From: Silene conica
Lineage: Eukaryota; Streptophyta; Magnoliopsida; Caryophyllales; Caryophyllaceae
Direction: 5' to 3'
Length of the DNA stretch: 64,000 bases
Assembly (NCBI GenBank): GCA_029255685.2
Contig: CM055318.2
Coordinates: forward strand, 15,505,001 to 15,569,000
Shown piece by piece: positions 1-12,640 of this stretch (within the stretch, counting starts at the first letter, position 1; each line of letters opens with the position of its first letter). The position numbers and the translations under genes are program-made. Below the pieces are notes generated by a model. That model was not told the DNA's origin. It did no database searches and was given only the letters and a program-made list of their open reading frames with translations.

Positions 1-123
1 AACAAACTGTAGTATTTAGATTGATAATGTGAAAAGCTAACTTATTTTATTCGCAAATATGTGATTCTGAATAGTAAAAGATTCCATCACCTAAGATACA
101 AATTCAACAGTTACTTGACGTAC

Positions 124-566
124 CAGGTTATCCTTCTGATAGACAATTGTCTCCGCTGCAAGCATCTCTGTGTACAGCCATGCATGTTTTGATATAATTC
201 GCGCAAGTTGCCTATAATGACAATCTGTCCACTCCATCATAGGGGCAATACTGAATTTGGCAACAAAAGGCATCATCAGGACAATAATTGTGTGATTCTG
301 GTCATAATTTTATTTCTGAAATGATGTGAACAAAGCAGTTCAGAGCATTAGGCAATAAAACACAACCTGAAGCGAGGAGGTGAATACTTGGCCACCACCA
401 TTGGTACTGTTTCGTGCAACGTATGGTGCTGTTCGTAACAGTATAGTCTCTTTGATATAGTTGATTTAGCTGTAAACTTCGGCAAATAGCTACTCTGGGT
501 ATGAAAGGCAATCGATCGAACAGGAGGGAATGAAGTGACCAGAGTGTACCCTGCAGACCTCATCAT
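124..566 (-). CDS. tRNA-dihydrouridine synthase (DUS), 5' part, gene continues left of window
   Basis: Two exons are visible: 566-367 and 250-124 (minus). Exon 1 ends in codon phase 2 at a GT donor (TTCAG/GTTGTG). Exon 2 begins after TTCAG, so the junction reads [16 protein letters not shown], the start of the DUS TIM barrel. The next block ([19 protein letters not shown]) is the conserved N-terminal signature of plant DusA-like enzymes, and the exon stops at a GTACGT donor after DNL, the expected boundary. These enzymes are flavoproteins that reduce uridine to dihydrouridine in tRNA D-loops. The first ~60 residues are rich in Ser, Arg and aromatic residues and lack acidic patches, so an organellar targeting peptide is plausible (inference). 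The catalytic Cys lies in exons outside the window. Bases 1-123 are intron. Family call is firm; compartment is a guess. Confidence 0.85.
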
Positions 567-2974
567 TCCCTAATCAGACCATAACGTCCATGAATATGGA
601 GTATATATATGAGTGCAAATATGAGTCACAAATAAAATTCACGACTATAGGGGAAGGTGTGTTCAATGGTGATTAGTGACAAGTTAGATCTTGATACAAA
701 CCTCTTAAAAAGCTATCACTCAAAGCGAACAAAGGTAACGTACATATCCACATAAACTATCGGAGGAAGTGTTGAGTGATCCCAACTTAGATAATAACGA
801 ACCCCTCAAACAGGCTTCTTTTTGTCCAATTTAGGCAGAAAGCCTTGCTTTGGACATAGAAACCAAATATAAAACTCAGTAACCACAATTATCTACTCCC
901 TCCGTCTCATCCATTTGTTTGCCTATTTTATTCTTGTGAGGGTTCTATAATCAAAGGTAAGCAAGTGACTGTGACAGAGGGAGTAGTCGCTAATTACCCA
1001 AGATGAAAAGATGGTGCAGGTAAGCAGGCTACATGACACCCTAGCACAGGCAGCTTTCATTGTTAGTGGCTCGCATATTAATTCTTAACACACCATTGAA
1101 GGGTCTAAACTTTGAATCATAGAAGATTAGAAACCTTTCTCCAAGCGAAAGAAGTTAACCCTAAATAAAAAAATAAAAAAAATACGGCTGAATTACATCC
1201 AAAACTGTCATTTCACAGAAACACTATTTCTACATAATTCCATATGGCTTCTATGCAAGATTCACAAACGCATTACGAGTTACGACCCTCCAGCAAAAAT
1301 AAATACCGTGCCAGCAAATCTAATGGTAATTGACAAAATCTTCCTACACCCATAAAAAAGGTCGATTCTTTTCATAACCAAAGGTGAAAAAGGTCAAGAC
1401 TTGGAATTGCGAAACCAAATCTTTAGAATTAGATACAACCATTTAGCATAAAGAATCCAAGATGGCTTCTGTAAACATAATACACAGCTGAACATCAACA
1501 TCGTTGTGAGCTAGAGCATTGCAAACAACAGTTTTGAAATCAAAATACGCCATTAATTCGGTTATGAAGCGAGGAAAATGGGTATACAAAGGAACATTAT
1601 AGTAGTAGCTTTTGTTAAAATACTCGTAAGGAAGAATTAAAAAACGTAAAGAAATGACTGAGACGGAAGTAGTATGAAGGAGTAATACCCGAAAAATGGA
1701 GCGTATGAGAGAAAGTAAGGGTAAGGAGGAGGGGAAGAAGCAGATGAGAGGAAGGTGCAAAAGAGGTAAGGAGTTTCAGTGAATGATGCGCCACATTGAA
1801 TTTGTGGCGTCAAATTGGATGAATAAGGAAATAGTGAATACCTCCCTCTTGCAGTCTGTCTTGCTTATGCTTTCCTGCTCTCTACAAAACTCCATACTTT
1901 CAGCTCTATATATCTTTGGGTTGGGTTTCGTTCTAATTAGGCTCACTTTATACACTTTACACATCTAGGCCCAACACTTTTTACTTTTTTTGTTTGTATA
2001 GTAACTTATCAATTTATCTAGATCCGGTAAAAGTAACCCGATTTACGCCCAAATAGAGGGTCAAAAATTTGAATTGTTCCGAACTTATTCAAGTTGACCA
2101 AAATGTTTATTATTGTGACTGTTATCCTCAAATAACTTGAAAACAACCCACTTGAAAATAACTTGAACCTTAATTGACCCGGCGTGATTGACCTTTTGCC
2201 ACTTCTAAGTGATTATTCATCTTTTCGTAGAGTTAGGGAAAATGATTTAATCCGATTTGATAGTTTCTAATTTTTGGTGAATTGAAACTAATTCTACCGA
2301 AGAGGTTAAAACGATAATAACCTTACTTATTTTCAATTTTTTGGTGAATTGAAACTAAAAATGAACGTATAAATTTAAGAATGCTCAAAAATAAGATCAC
2401 GTTGACATTTTTCTTAATTGTTATAACTAAAACAAAAATAAATGCGCCAAATAACAACTTCAATACTTCCTCTATTTGTCGCAGAGCAGATCCTCTGTCT
2501 CATCTCGTGTCTCATTACTTCTCCTAATGACACATTAACATATTGAGATTTAATATTACCATTTTAATTATTTCTAGTATGATGTGTCAAGATCTTAAGG
2601 GATGAGACACAAGATAATCTCCACCAATATAAAAACAGATTCCCTGTCCCATTTTATGTCTCATCGAGCGTGCTACTATTTTTGCAATCCTAATTTTGAT
2701 ATAAAATTCAAAATTGTCAAATAGGCAACCGCCCGAACCTAACTTGTTATTGTCCGGCATTCCAGCACAACCGAAATAACCCGATTACCACCTCTATTTT
2801 TTAACTAGAATAAAATGCCAAATTGGTATTGATTCGGATAGGAAACTTGGAGGTGGAGGGTAAACAGCATACAGCATGTCTGTGGTTGAGAAGTAATTCC
2901 CCATTCTCCCATTCTCCCTTTTTTCTGGTATTACTTTCTCCTCCTTATCACTTACCACCAGTAGCAGTCCTTCA
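567..2974. other. Intergenic region between divergent DUS and TAB2
   Basis: I see no gene here. The open frames (for example minus-strand ones at 1443-1964) have no recognisable domains and AT-rich, low-complexity content. The interval must hold the DUS promoter (left part) and the TAB2 promoter (right part). It contains one small Stowaway-type MITE near the left end. Around 2480-2660 a hairpin-like sequence has the word GTGTCTCAT in one orientation and ATGAGACAC in the other, probably a degraded MITE. A pyrimidine-rich leader precedes the TAB2 start codon. Confidence 0.6.
896..983. mobile_element. Stowaway-type MITE (Tc1/mariner)
   Basis: An 88-bp element begins CTCCCTCCGTCTC and ends with the inverted GACAGAGGGAG. 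It is flanked on both sides by TA (894-895 and 984-985), the target duplication of Tc1/mariner elements. CTCCCTCCGTC is the hallmark Stowaway terminus of plants. It is very short and non-coding, probably an internal-deletion derivative. Confidence 0.85.
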
Positions 2975-4873
2975 ATGGCAACTCTAAGCTTCCATCACAC
3001 CCAATTCAGAGACCCTTCTTCTTCTTCTTCTTCTTCTTCTGTTTCCTGCAAACCCACTTCCCTTTTCTCTTACTCCTCACAACCTACTCAATTTTCATGC
3101 ACCACTACTACAACTGCTACTGCTGCTGCTGCTGCAGCAGCTCACCATCATCACATACTATCAGTAACCAACCCGTCGAAACGCCACCGTTTCCACCCGA
3201 TTAATTCTGTCTCTGAAAGCTCAGTTTCAGAGGCAGACCCCATTGAAGTTGATGATGACCCAACTGCTGAAATGAGCTATCTTGACCCTGCAACCCAACC
3301 CGACAGCATCGTGGAGTGGGAGTTGGACTTCTGCTCCAGACCCATTCTTGATATCCGTGGTAAAAAGATATGGGAGCTTGTTGTTTGTGATAACTCCTTG
3401 TCTCTTCAATACACCAAGTATTTTCCTAACAATGTTATTAATAGTGTTACTTTGAAGAATGCCATTGCTGCCATTTGTGATGAATTAGGCCTTCCTCTCC
3501 CTCAGAAAATCCGCTTTTTCAGGTCTTTTTTATTTTCACATTTTGTGTCTCATCTCCTGTCTCAAAAGTGGGACATATGATCGCAAATCGTTGATTTCGA
3601 ACTGTAATGCAATTTTATTAAGTGTAGGTCTCAACTGCAGACTATTATAACAAAGGCATGCAAGGAGCTTAATATCAAGCCTATTCCAAGTAAAAGGGTA
3701 AACATACTTGGCTTCTACAGCATCATAATTAGACATTAGTGATAGGGTGATACTCAACTCAATCTCGGTAACAAAGCCAGGAGGACAGTGCCCATTTTGG
3801 GTATCAATAAACGGGTTACCAACTACCACCATCTCACACAGATCAGCCAACAGAATCTGATTATAGCAGAGTGGATTGAACAAGTTATATTCTTAGGTTA
3901 CAGACTTGCAAGTGCATTTTTATAAGTACCAATTCAAGGGATCTGCTTCTTGTGTCTGTCATTTATGTTCCCTTACCGCGTAGTATTGTGGTTGATGTTG
4001 TGTCATTTTACCTGAATTACAGTGCTTATCATTACTTTTGTGGTTGGAAGAACGTTATGCGACAATCTATCAACGCCATCCAGGCTTTCAGAAAGGATCA
4101 AAACCTCTTATGGTTTTAGATAACCCTTTTCCTATGGAGCTCCCTGAAAATCTGTTTGGGGAAAGATGGGCATTCGTCCAGTTGCCTTATTCGGGTACAT
4201 CCTGCTATCTTGCTTGTTTATTTTGCACAATATCTCTTTAAGAATTATGTGTTTACATGTTACTTGTTTTTAATCTTAGCCTTTTTCGTATCTCAGCGGT
4301 GCAGGAAGAGATATTATCACTGGATCAATCGGCATTTGGGGCTACTCTGGACTTGGATTTACTGGGTTATGAAATTGATGAGAAGGCACTAATCCCTGGG
4401 CTAGCTGTTGCAACTTCCCGAGCTAAACCATTGGCAGGTGCGTTGTCCTATCGTTTTGTTTCTCTGATGGTACCATAAAATCAACTCTCTGCCCTGCTGT
4501 TTTTTGGGTGGAATGCTATGCTTAGTGCTGCTATGTCTTTTGTTTTCATTTTTCAAACCAATTCCCAAAGATAATCAATCCTGTTTGGTCATGTACATGG
4601 TGTTGAATGCCAGCTTGGATGAATGGTTTGGAAGTGAGCTCCATTGAGGCGGATACAGGACGGGGTAGTTTGATTCTATCAGTTGGACTATCGACCAGAT
4701 ATACATACGCCACATACACAAAGACACCAGAGATGACTTCGGAAGCCGAAGCATGGGAAGCAGCAAAGAAGGCTAGTGGAGGCCTACATTTTCTTGCTAT
4801 CCAAGAGGATCTTGATTCTGATGATTGTGTTGGGTTTTGGCTGCTCCTCGATTTGCCGCCACCACCTGTGTAA
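2975..4873 (+). CDS. TAB2: TAB2-like chloroplast RNA-binding translation factor
   Basis: Five exons: 2975-3522, 3628-3697, 4023-4194, 4297-4437, 4614-4873, all GT-AG, 1191 nt giving 396 aa. Residues ~1-65 are Ser/Thr/Ala-rich with TCT, GCT and ACT runs, a typical chloroplast transit peptide. The mature part follows Arabidopsis ATAB2 almost residue by residue: [77 protein letters not shown]. The end carries the WLL tripeptide ([15 protein letters not shown]) conserved in Tab2 proteins. In Chlamydomonas Tab2 is needed for psaB mRNA translation, and the Arabidopsis protein for light-driven synthesis of both photosystems. The start is the first ATG of a clear transit peptide. The gene is convergent with the PHD gene, with a ~620-bp gap. 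It looks intact. Confidence 0.95.
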
Positions 4874-5493
4874 TCCTGATGATTGTGTATTTTGTGTTGG
4901 GTTTCTTATTTACTGAAATTTTGTGATTATGTCTTCCTGGCATCCACCACTGGATATGTATCATACACTAATGTGCTGTTTAGGAATACAGAGAAGAATA
5001 TGAAAGCCTATGGCAACAGAAAATCGCCGCATACTCCTTTCATATAAAAAAGAGGATGAACCCTTTCAAAAACTTTTCTAATTAAACAGATATAGCTATA
5101 TCTCAGACAATTAGATCAACTTTAATTCGAAAAATTAGCAAACTTGATATTATGATAATTATTAGAGCAATGAAGTTGACAACCAGTTGAGGCTGCAGAT
5201 TCCTAATCATGTACAACAAAGTAGGAATACCCGCCACAAATTCTGGGAAAAAAAATTTCCTACATTTAAGTTTGTCACTACAGTATACGATACACGAGAA
5301 CTAGCAAAATCAAGGGGTACACAGCAAGATCTGAGCCAGTGCCTGGAGCTGAGCTGAGGAGCAGCAAATGCGTCGAGGAGCCAGTGCCTTGAGCTGAGAC
5401 AAAGGAGCAGGGAATGTGTGCAGGAACCAGAAATGTCTACAACTGTGACGGCAACTTCAAGAAGGATACATCAACTTGCCGGCTTCTTAATAT
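4874..5493. other. Convergent 3' intergenic region of TAB2 and the PHD gene
   Basis: This stretch contains both 3' UTRs. No gene is seen. At 5333-5417 a 45-bp unit starting GAGCCAGTGCC is present twice in tandem, with a few differences between units. It lies just beyond the stop codon of the minus-strand PHD gene, so it is probably in that gene's 3' UTR. Confidence 0.6.
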
Positions 5494-8400
5494 TCACGAT
5501 TTCAGTTTCTTTTGTTTCGGTTGGACAAGTCGGATTCTTTGCTTCCCAATTTCCAATCTCTTCGCTCTCCCATCATCAAGATCTATTGTCAATATCGAAG
5601 TCCCCTCCAACATGTCGCTGACAATACCCTTATGCCTGCAAAACAGGAACCATCACTAATTAACCCACTGCAGATGCTTGCACTATAGCAAGATAATTTG
5701 CTCTATAGGCCAAGCAACAAAGCAAAAACTTTAGAACATTGTTTTATTAGATTGAATAACATTATCAGCAAGTCATTGTTTTTTACTACCAAATCATGGC
5801 GGGCAAGTTTACCAAGAGCAATCAGATAAATTATGACACATCAAGATGCACACTTACCAGGAGTTATCAGATGGTTGATGAATCTCAACTCTCTTTCCTA
5901 TAGCATCTCTTCCCAACTTACTCAATATCCAAGTATCGTCCCCCATCTCCTTCCTTTCGCCTTGTGATGCTGTCGCATCTTCATCCTGATGTGTACGCTT
6001 TTCTACTGAAGGAGATGGCCTCTTTCTCTTTGACCTTTGACCCTTAACAGATACCGTTTCTTCATCACTCCGTGGAGCCCAAGAACCCAAATACGGGCTC
6101 TTGAATTTCAATCTTAGTGACAGCCTCGAGTCCTTAGGAGACGCATCTACAAATGAAGAGGCTGCCTTATTTGTCTTGTGACCATCACCAGATATATCAA
6201 TGCTCTCGGGGTGCCTTCTGAATGACAACCTCTGACCTTTTGATACAGTGGATTGTTGAAGGCCTTCGGTACCAACATCCACTTCACTGAGTCTCTTTGA
6301 TGACATAATATGCGGTTTTTCGGGAATAAACAATCCATTTCCTCTGTCAGATTTAGCATTTGCGTCAGAAGGTGTAAATTTGCCCTTAACAATCTTTATT
6401 AAGTTACGCTCCCTTGGTTTTGCCTCTTCTACTGCATGGAGGCTATGAACTCCATAACCTGCAGATTCACACAGAAAAGGAGTCATGTGATCATTTCAGA
6501 TAACTATCTACACAAATACACAAAATAAAAGTCTGTCATACCATCATCTGAGTTTTCAGCGCCATCTAGTCGCTGTGTCACATTGTCACGCTGCCTATGC
6601 TGACTCACAACTTCATTTCCTCCTGCTAACCAAAGCCAGGGATGCATTTAACAAGCAATGAGTAATCTGACATGATTTTATGTATTTCATGGTGAAAAAT
6701 ATGCAAAAAGAAAATGTCACTATCTGATGCCATTTGCGAGCAGGACCAAGCAACATTCTATACTCAAGACAAAAGCAGATCCAGAAGTCTTTAAACAAAA
6801 ACATGAAAAATACAATCAGAATACAGGAAGATGTATTAATGTAGAACTGATCCCGGGAAAATGGTGTTGTGTCATATACACTTTAGATACTCCCTCCATT
6901 CTTTTTATATCACCCCATTTCTCCATTATATACTCCCTTCATATATGACCAAAAGTTGCAAACAGCATAGACATGCAACACGGGAAGCTATCTAAAGTAC
7001 AAAAACACAAGACTCACCACTTAACGCCATCATATCTTGCTCCGTCTGATATCTTGAAGAATCAGACCTTGGAGAGTGGGTTATGGTTTTATTTCGCGAT
7101 CCCAAGTGTATAACTAGCTTTGTTCCCTTCACGGCCTTGGGTTTGCTGGCAGTTTTTCCCACATCCTCACTAATGCCAGCATCACTAATCTTGTTGCTCG
7201 TTATTGATGATATAGCACCTAGTCTGTCAGCGTTGGTCCCAGTAATATCATCCATATATTTGCGTTTTAAACTGCCCTGCTTTTTCATGGGGTCAATTCT
7301 GTCAGAACTAAAATTTCCAGAAATGGGAGAAGAAAGTAGTGCTGGTCCATCTGGATGGAGAACACCTCTATCTTCACTCCCTTTGAACCCAAGCGAGTGA
7401 GTGTCATGGTGATCTTCAAGCTTGAACTCAGTATTAGAGGCCAAATGTGTCTGATAACCCTTTTTCTTATTATATTTTTTACTCTGGGACTTTTTTAATG
7501 GATCCTTGATCTTCTTTGGGGAAGACTCTGTCAAACTTTTGTACGAAAACTTTGAACTCCTTGTTGGACCATTATCTTCATCATCAGAGAAAGGTGAAAT
7601 GGAAAAGATCTCTTCCTGTGTTGGCAATCCTGCAGCAGCTCTCAAGCTTGCAATTAAATCTTTATCTGCTTCATCCCTTCTTCTCCAGAGCTCTTGCACA
7701 GCATCTTCGAGATCCCTAACCTGAAAATGACAATTGTATTAGACCAGAAAGGAGTTGCAAGTTCACAGTATTAATAATTTGGAAAGTAATTCATCAACAC
7801 ACCTGGTAACATTCACCTCGACAAGTTGAGCATGTGTATGGAAGATTTCCATCAATCTGAAACTGCAAATATCTTTCCTCGCTGCATATACAACACAGCC
7901 AAAACTAGTTAGCTCATAGAGTGACAATGTTACACATGTGGTGGGAATAAGAAGGCAAGGTTATCCTTCAAAGCGCAAAAGCCAACTATAGCAAAAAGGG
8001 TGACTATCAGAACTAAAAATAGTGATCATTTGAAATAAAAACAAGGGATTATAGTACTGACAACAGCTCCTAGAAAGGACTACGGACGGAAATATTAGAC
8101 CCAGCAACAGGTCATTGCAATAACAAATAACTTCAAAGCTATAAGCAACACGGGTAGAAAACAGAGACAACCAGAGTGACCAGGTAAAAATTAACCTAAT
8201 TCCATCACACTGGCAATGCACCCAGCGCTGGCAAATATCGCAGCAAACCATAGGTGTAGCTTCAGAGTCTCTATAAACCTACATCATGGAATAAAAAGAA
8301 TTTATCAACATTGATAAAAGAAATGAAACAATGAATCATGAAAAGCTGGGTAAAGCTTAAAGATATGGATGTTACATATTAAAAGGAAATATCAGCAGAG

Positions 8401-11400
8401 ACAATATGAGCAAAATGGGGAAGGGAACTGATACAAATGAAAACAAACAACAGTGTATGTGGAGGCGTGTAGCATGCATTAAAAACAGCAATCCAAACTC
8501 CAAAGCAACAGAAGAGTATTGTTTTCAAGGCATAAGACAGTAGTCTAAATGACAATAACTCTGCAAGATGCATGATTTCTCCGGATACATGATGACGTCT
8601 CTAAGTTCATGTAAACAGAAAGGTAAGGATGTCCATACCTTCAGGCAAACAGGACAATAGTTGCCTTTAGTGAATAATCTGCCACACGCATCACAACACG
8701 TATACCCCAAAAACCACCTGCAATATCAAATAAATAAACAAATGAAGAGCCAGAGAAAAGAGGGCTCAAAATACAGCTATAATTATTCTCCAGAACAAAT
8801 GGCAATGTCAAACAATTAGCTCTACGACACTTCACTTAATTTAGACCACAAAATAGGAAAATTCATCCAAAATAGCCGTGTCTAACACTACGCCACGTGT
8901 AAGACACGACACCGTGTTGTAGAGTCGGAGTAACACAGGGGCCTCTACTAGACTAGATAAACAATAGAGTTGCTGCCTCTAGGGATCCGCCACACAAAGG
9001 TCTATTTCACAAGTTATGAGCAGTCTCACCATTGAGCATCTATGCAAAACATATGCTTATATAGAAACCAAAGACTTGACATAAAGTCCAGGTTATAGAG
9101 AACTGGAGAGTGAATAGATCATAATTTGACACAACTAGCCTTTAACCATTGTGTCTCATGTTCTTCAAAGCAAGCACCGAATTATAGAGCAAGTTATGGA
9201 GAGCTAATTTTGATGATGTATTTTGATGTACAACAGATTTCCAAATTTTCCAGTATCCAGAACACACAAGTTTTTTAGCTTGAGAAAAATCCAAAACTAA
9301 TAACTTCTACTACCTTCAAAATCCATCAAGACTAGAAACGCCACAGTGTGATGACAAAAAAAATGCCAAAAACAATCATTGTAACACCAAAGCGAAGCAG
9401 GCCAACAATTCAATGAAGAAATGTTGATAAAAAATGTCCATTTCGGGCGTTCATACCTTAAACTCAGACCATTTCCAGGAACATTTGACCCACAACTGTG
9501 GCACTTTGTATGCTTAGGGCAAAGGTATGGTCCAGAACTAACATTCTGCACAAGCAAAACGCTTATAAGGCATTTGCAGAGCACACCAGAAGAACACAAG
9601 AACTGATGAAAAAAAAATTGAACATAGACAAAAGGTATCTAAAAAACCTTATGTGGCGGCTGCATGCAGTAACAATGGAAAGCACCATCACATCTTTTAC
9701 AAAATTTAAATTTAGCAGGTTCCCCAGTCCTGCAGCAAACCTGAGAAAACACAGTTTGTAAAGCAATTAATAAACCAAACATCTGGTTTTTACCATAAAC
9801 CAAAACACAAAAATCATAACAGGACAGGCAGACACAAATGATCCTCTTCCTGCAATCTAAAAGCTTCAGAGCATTGCAAATCACAATAAAACTAGAAATC
9901 AGTCTTTACATATTATGACTAGCAAAACAAATGCAATTTACCCCAGGACAAAGAGAGGTTGCAAAAGGCAATTACCTCACATGTACGACAGGAGGGGCAT
10001 GCCCACGAACTCCAATGAAAAAGATCTGCGGGGTAACAAACAATCAGATACAGAGTACTGACTAAGTTAGAAAAAGGTAGGACATGGTAGCTAGTAAGCT
10101 CAAAACAAACCTCTATGTTGAGACCAAGTTCTCAAGCAATTCCTATGATACTTTTTCCCACAAGTTCTGCAAGGAAGCATTTTCTTTGCTCTCTCGGTGC
10201 CTTCCATTTCACCAGAGAAGCATAACCGACACATGACATTAACATTCCCATTCACATTGACAGTTGCATTAACATTCTCATTCACTTGTCCTGGATCCTG
10301 TGCAGCAGAATCTTTCGGTACTTCCTGAACCAAAAAAAATACATTCAAACACAAATCATACACAATCTATGGTGTCACAGGGGTTTTCAAAAAACAATAA
10401 TAAGTACATGTACAATGTGTAAAAACTTGACCAATAATTCAACAAAATCAGAGTTTTTACATAGAACTACGACGAATTTGCAAAAGTCATCACAGAAAAC
10501 GAGCAATAAATCACACTCCCAAACAATACACTTGTCCGGTATCAACGACATAAGATTAGACGGTAGACAGTGGCAGAACTACTGGTGACTAACAGGAACA
10601 ATCAACTATGAACATCAACTGGCAAAATCGCACTACTCCAAAATCCTCAAGTAAGAATTGTGAGGATGTCATCACTGAAAACTACTATAAAACCACACTT
10701 CCAGATCAATAACCTCATCACCTATTAACGACCAAAAATGAGCCAGACAGTAGCTGAACTAAGGGAGACTAGCAGTACCGTGGCCCCCTAACAAATGAAA
10801 AAATCTGAAACTTGTAAATTTAAATTTTCGACTTGTCCCCTTCGTTTACCTTATTGTATCACAAATACACCCCCTGCCTACATGTCTTACTTCCACAATG
10901 ATCAACCATCAACGGAATTTCCACTGGTTCTAACTACAATTACTATTTACTAGTTCGCTCCTCATTAAACTTTCATCTTGTAATTACAAATCCTGGTTCC
11001 TCCGTTACACTAGACCACCAGAACTCTAAATGATCAGTGGCAAATAGGTACAAATCCCTAAAATTGAAGAATTTGATAGAAAAGAGATAAGATAAGACTA
11101 GCAGAGCAATGAAATTTCCGATTTTTCCTAGTTCACCTTATTGTACTACAACTTCACCAAATTAACAACAAATCCCGGTTTCACCAGTCACCACCATAGC
11201 TAGAGCACCAGAACTATCAATGACCATCAGACAAAATTGAAAACCCCCAAAAAACGTAAAATTGACAATTCAATTTCTTCAGTCGTTTTCCCTAGCTTAT
11301 CTTATTGCATTACTAGTTAGGCTCCTACCTACAAATCCTGCTTCCACATTCGCCTACCAAATACAAATCTATACTAGAGCATCAGAAACTATGCACGATC

Positions 11401-11978
11401 AACTGGCAGGAACGTAGAAAACCCTAAGATGGACAAAATTGACATAAAAAGGGGAGAAAGAAAGAAATACCAGGAGAGCCCCAGACTCAAAGCGGCGGGC
11501 AAAATCCTCAGCAGCCAAAGAAGCAGAAGCAGCCTTCTTCTGCAAAGCAGCGCGCTTAGTCTGAGCAGAAAGCAACTCCTGGGCAGCGGCGGCATCATCG
11601 AGATGATTCAAAACGGGAGGCAAAAGGGGCGGTGGCGGAGGCGGAGGAAGAGTAGGGACAGGAACTTGAACGGTAGCACCATCCTTAACCCTAAAAAGCC
11701 AAGGATCCTTCAAGAAATCCTCAAGACGCGAGATTTCACCTAAGAAATCAGATTTAGAAGACGAAGTCTGTAACTTACGCGGAAACCCTAGAGTGCAGAA
11801 GCAAATCCGCTTGCTGTGAGGGAGATATACAAAAGGGAAAGAGTGAATGAAGAAGGTTAGTGATGATGATATAAAATGAAATTAAATAAAATTGATTTAA
11901 AGGAAAAGAATAAAAATAAAAAGGGGGGAAAAATAATTAAAATTACCAAGTAATTGGACAAGCGACGTGAAATGCCAT
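5494..11978 (-). CDS. PHD-finger chromatin protein with C-terminal Tudor-like domain (At3g08020-like)
   Basis: Fourteen exons (minus): 11978-11947, 11813-11779, 11739-11471, 10324-10111, 10025-9976, 9740-9648, 9545-9457, 8717-8639, 8278-8196, 7881-7803, 7720-7018, 6622-6542, 6458-5858, 5635-5494. They sum to 2550 nt, 849 aa, in frame throughout. The 32-nt first exon gives MAFHVACPIT and the second gives the C-KRICFCTLGFPR motif, as in the Arabidopsis family member. Residues ~144-340 form a run of Cys/His zinc-binding modules (CRLC, CRTCGKKYHRNC, CKRCDGAFHCYC, CPKHTKCHSC, CCDACGRLF, CCDICQRWVHCQCDG), that is, tandem or extended PHD fingers. A long basic/Ser-rich linker follows. The end (IGKRVEIHQPSDNSWHKGIV...) resembles a Tudor-like domain. 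A nuclear histone-reading role is likely from the family; the actual target is unknown. A proline run and an Asn-Val repeat lie before the fingers. Confidence 0.93.
10540..11450. repeat. Degenerate ~170-bp repeats filling intron 3 of the PHD gene
   Basis: The largest intron (10325-11470) has recurring blocks. CACCTTATTGTA-like words occur near 10849, 11137 and 11300. CAGAACTAT..ATGAxCATC-like words occur near 11029, 11209 and 11386. Similar 'caactggcaaaatcg' text occurs near 10620. Units of roughly 160-180 bp have drifted heavily. The same words occur in the same order, which indicates old tandem amplification and not chance. No coding potential is seen. Confidence 0.5.
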
Positions 11979-12259
11979 CTCATAAGAGTTAAGGTTAAGG
12001 GGAGACTTTGAGTTAGTTGTTGTTGATGTTGTTTGAGAATTGCGATGAGAGAGAGATTTCAAGGATTTTTAGATTATACGAACTACTTCTTTCTACCAAA
12101 CAAACACCATCTCTCTCTCGTTCAGGCCCTCTTTTTTTCTTATACGGTCAATTTCTCTTGCTCCGCTTCGCTCTACTATTCGCCCGCCCGTTTCCTTTTT
12201 TATATTCACTTTTTTATTTATTAATTATTAATTATTGCACTACAGTAACTATGGCCTAC

Positions 12260-12634
12260 GTAGCACCAAAACAGACACGGACACTGATACGGACACGACA
12301 CAGACACGGGACACGGCATCTCATGAAATTTTGGACACGGGACACGACATTTAAATATAATAAAATATAAATTTTATGGTTATAAATAACGTATTATTTT
12401 AATTTTATCATGTATTTAAAGCTAAAACTAAATTTGTAAAGGTACTATTCGACCTTTACTATAACTAATTCTCATTTTTCCACCCAAACTCATCTTTTAA
12501 TCAATCTTTTTGAAATTTTATTTCTCGTCCAAACTATAATATATTTAGCCATGTGTCCAATGAGTGTTGGGTGTCCGAGTGTCGGACACAGTGTCAGACA
12601 CGGGACTACTAATTAGGAAAAGTGTATGTGCTAC
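12260..12634 (+). mobile_element. Non-coding terminal-repeat element of a GACACG-rich family, full copy
   Basis: A 375-bp element starts GTAGCACC and ends GTGCTAC, with a GGACACG-rich left arm, an AT-rich centre and a GTGTCGGACAC-rich right arm. Two other copies occur in this window: a left-end fragment at 57740-57895 and a full inverted copy at 61894-62260 in an SMT1 intron. The shared ends and internal colinearity define a MITE-like family. The superfamily is not clear, because I could not fix a target duplication (CCTA on each side is possible). It sits in the upstream region of the PHD gene. Confidence 0.65.
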
Positions 12635-12640
12635 CTAGAT

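Noticed and set aside
302-511. Minus-strand frame giving a 69-residue protein overlapping DUS exon 1
   Set aside because: It is in another frame of the exon. The frame used instead joins at a GT-AG intron to the conserved DUS barrel start.
1443-1964. Two minus-strand frames between DUS and TAB2
   Set aside because: No recognisable motif, no splice continuity and AT-driven composition. Most likely chance frames in a promoter region.
6889-6950. CTCCCTCCATTC and ACTCCCTTCAT in PHD intron 11 as a Stowaway MITE
   Set aside because: The two words are in the same orientation and there is no inverted right end or TA pair. At best a fragment.
7083-7724. Plus-strand frames antisense to the large PHD-gene exon
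   Set aside because: Shadows of the real minus-strand exon 11, which continues in frame from conserved exons on both sides.
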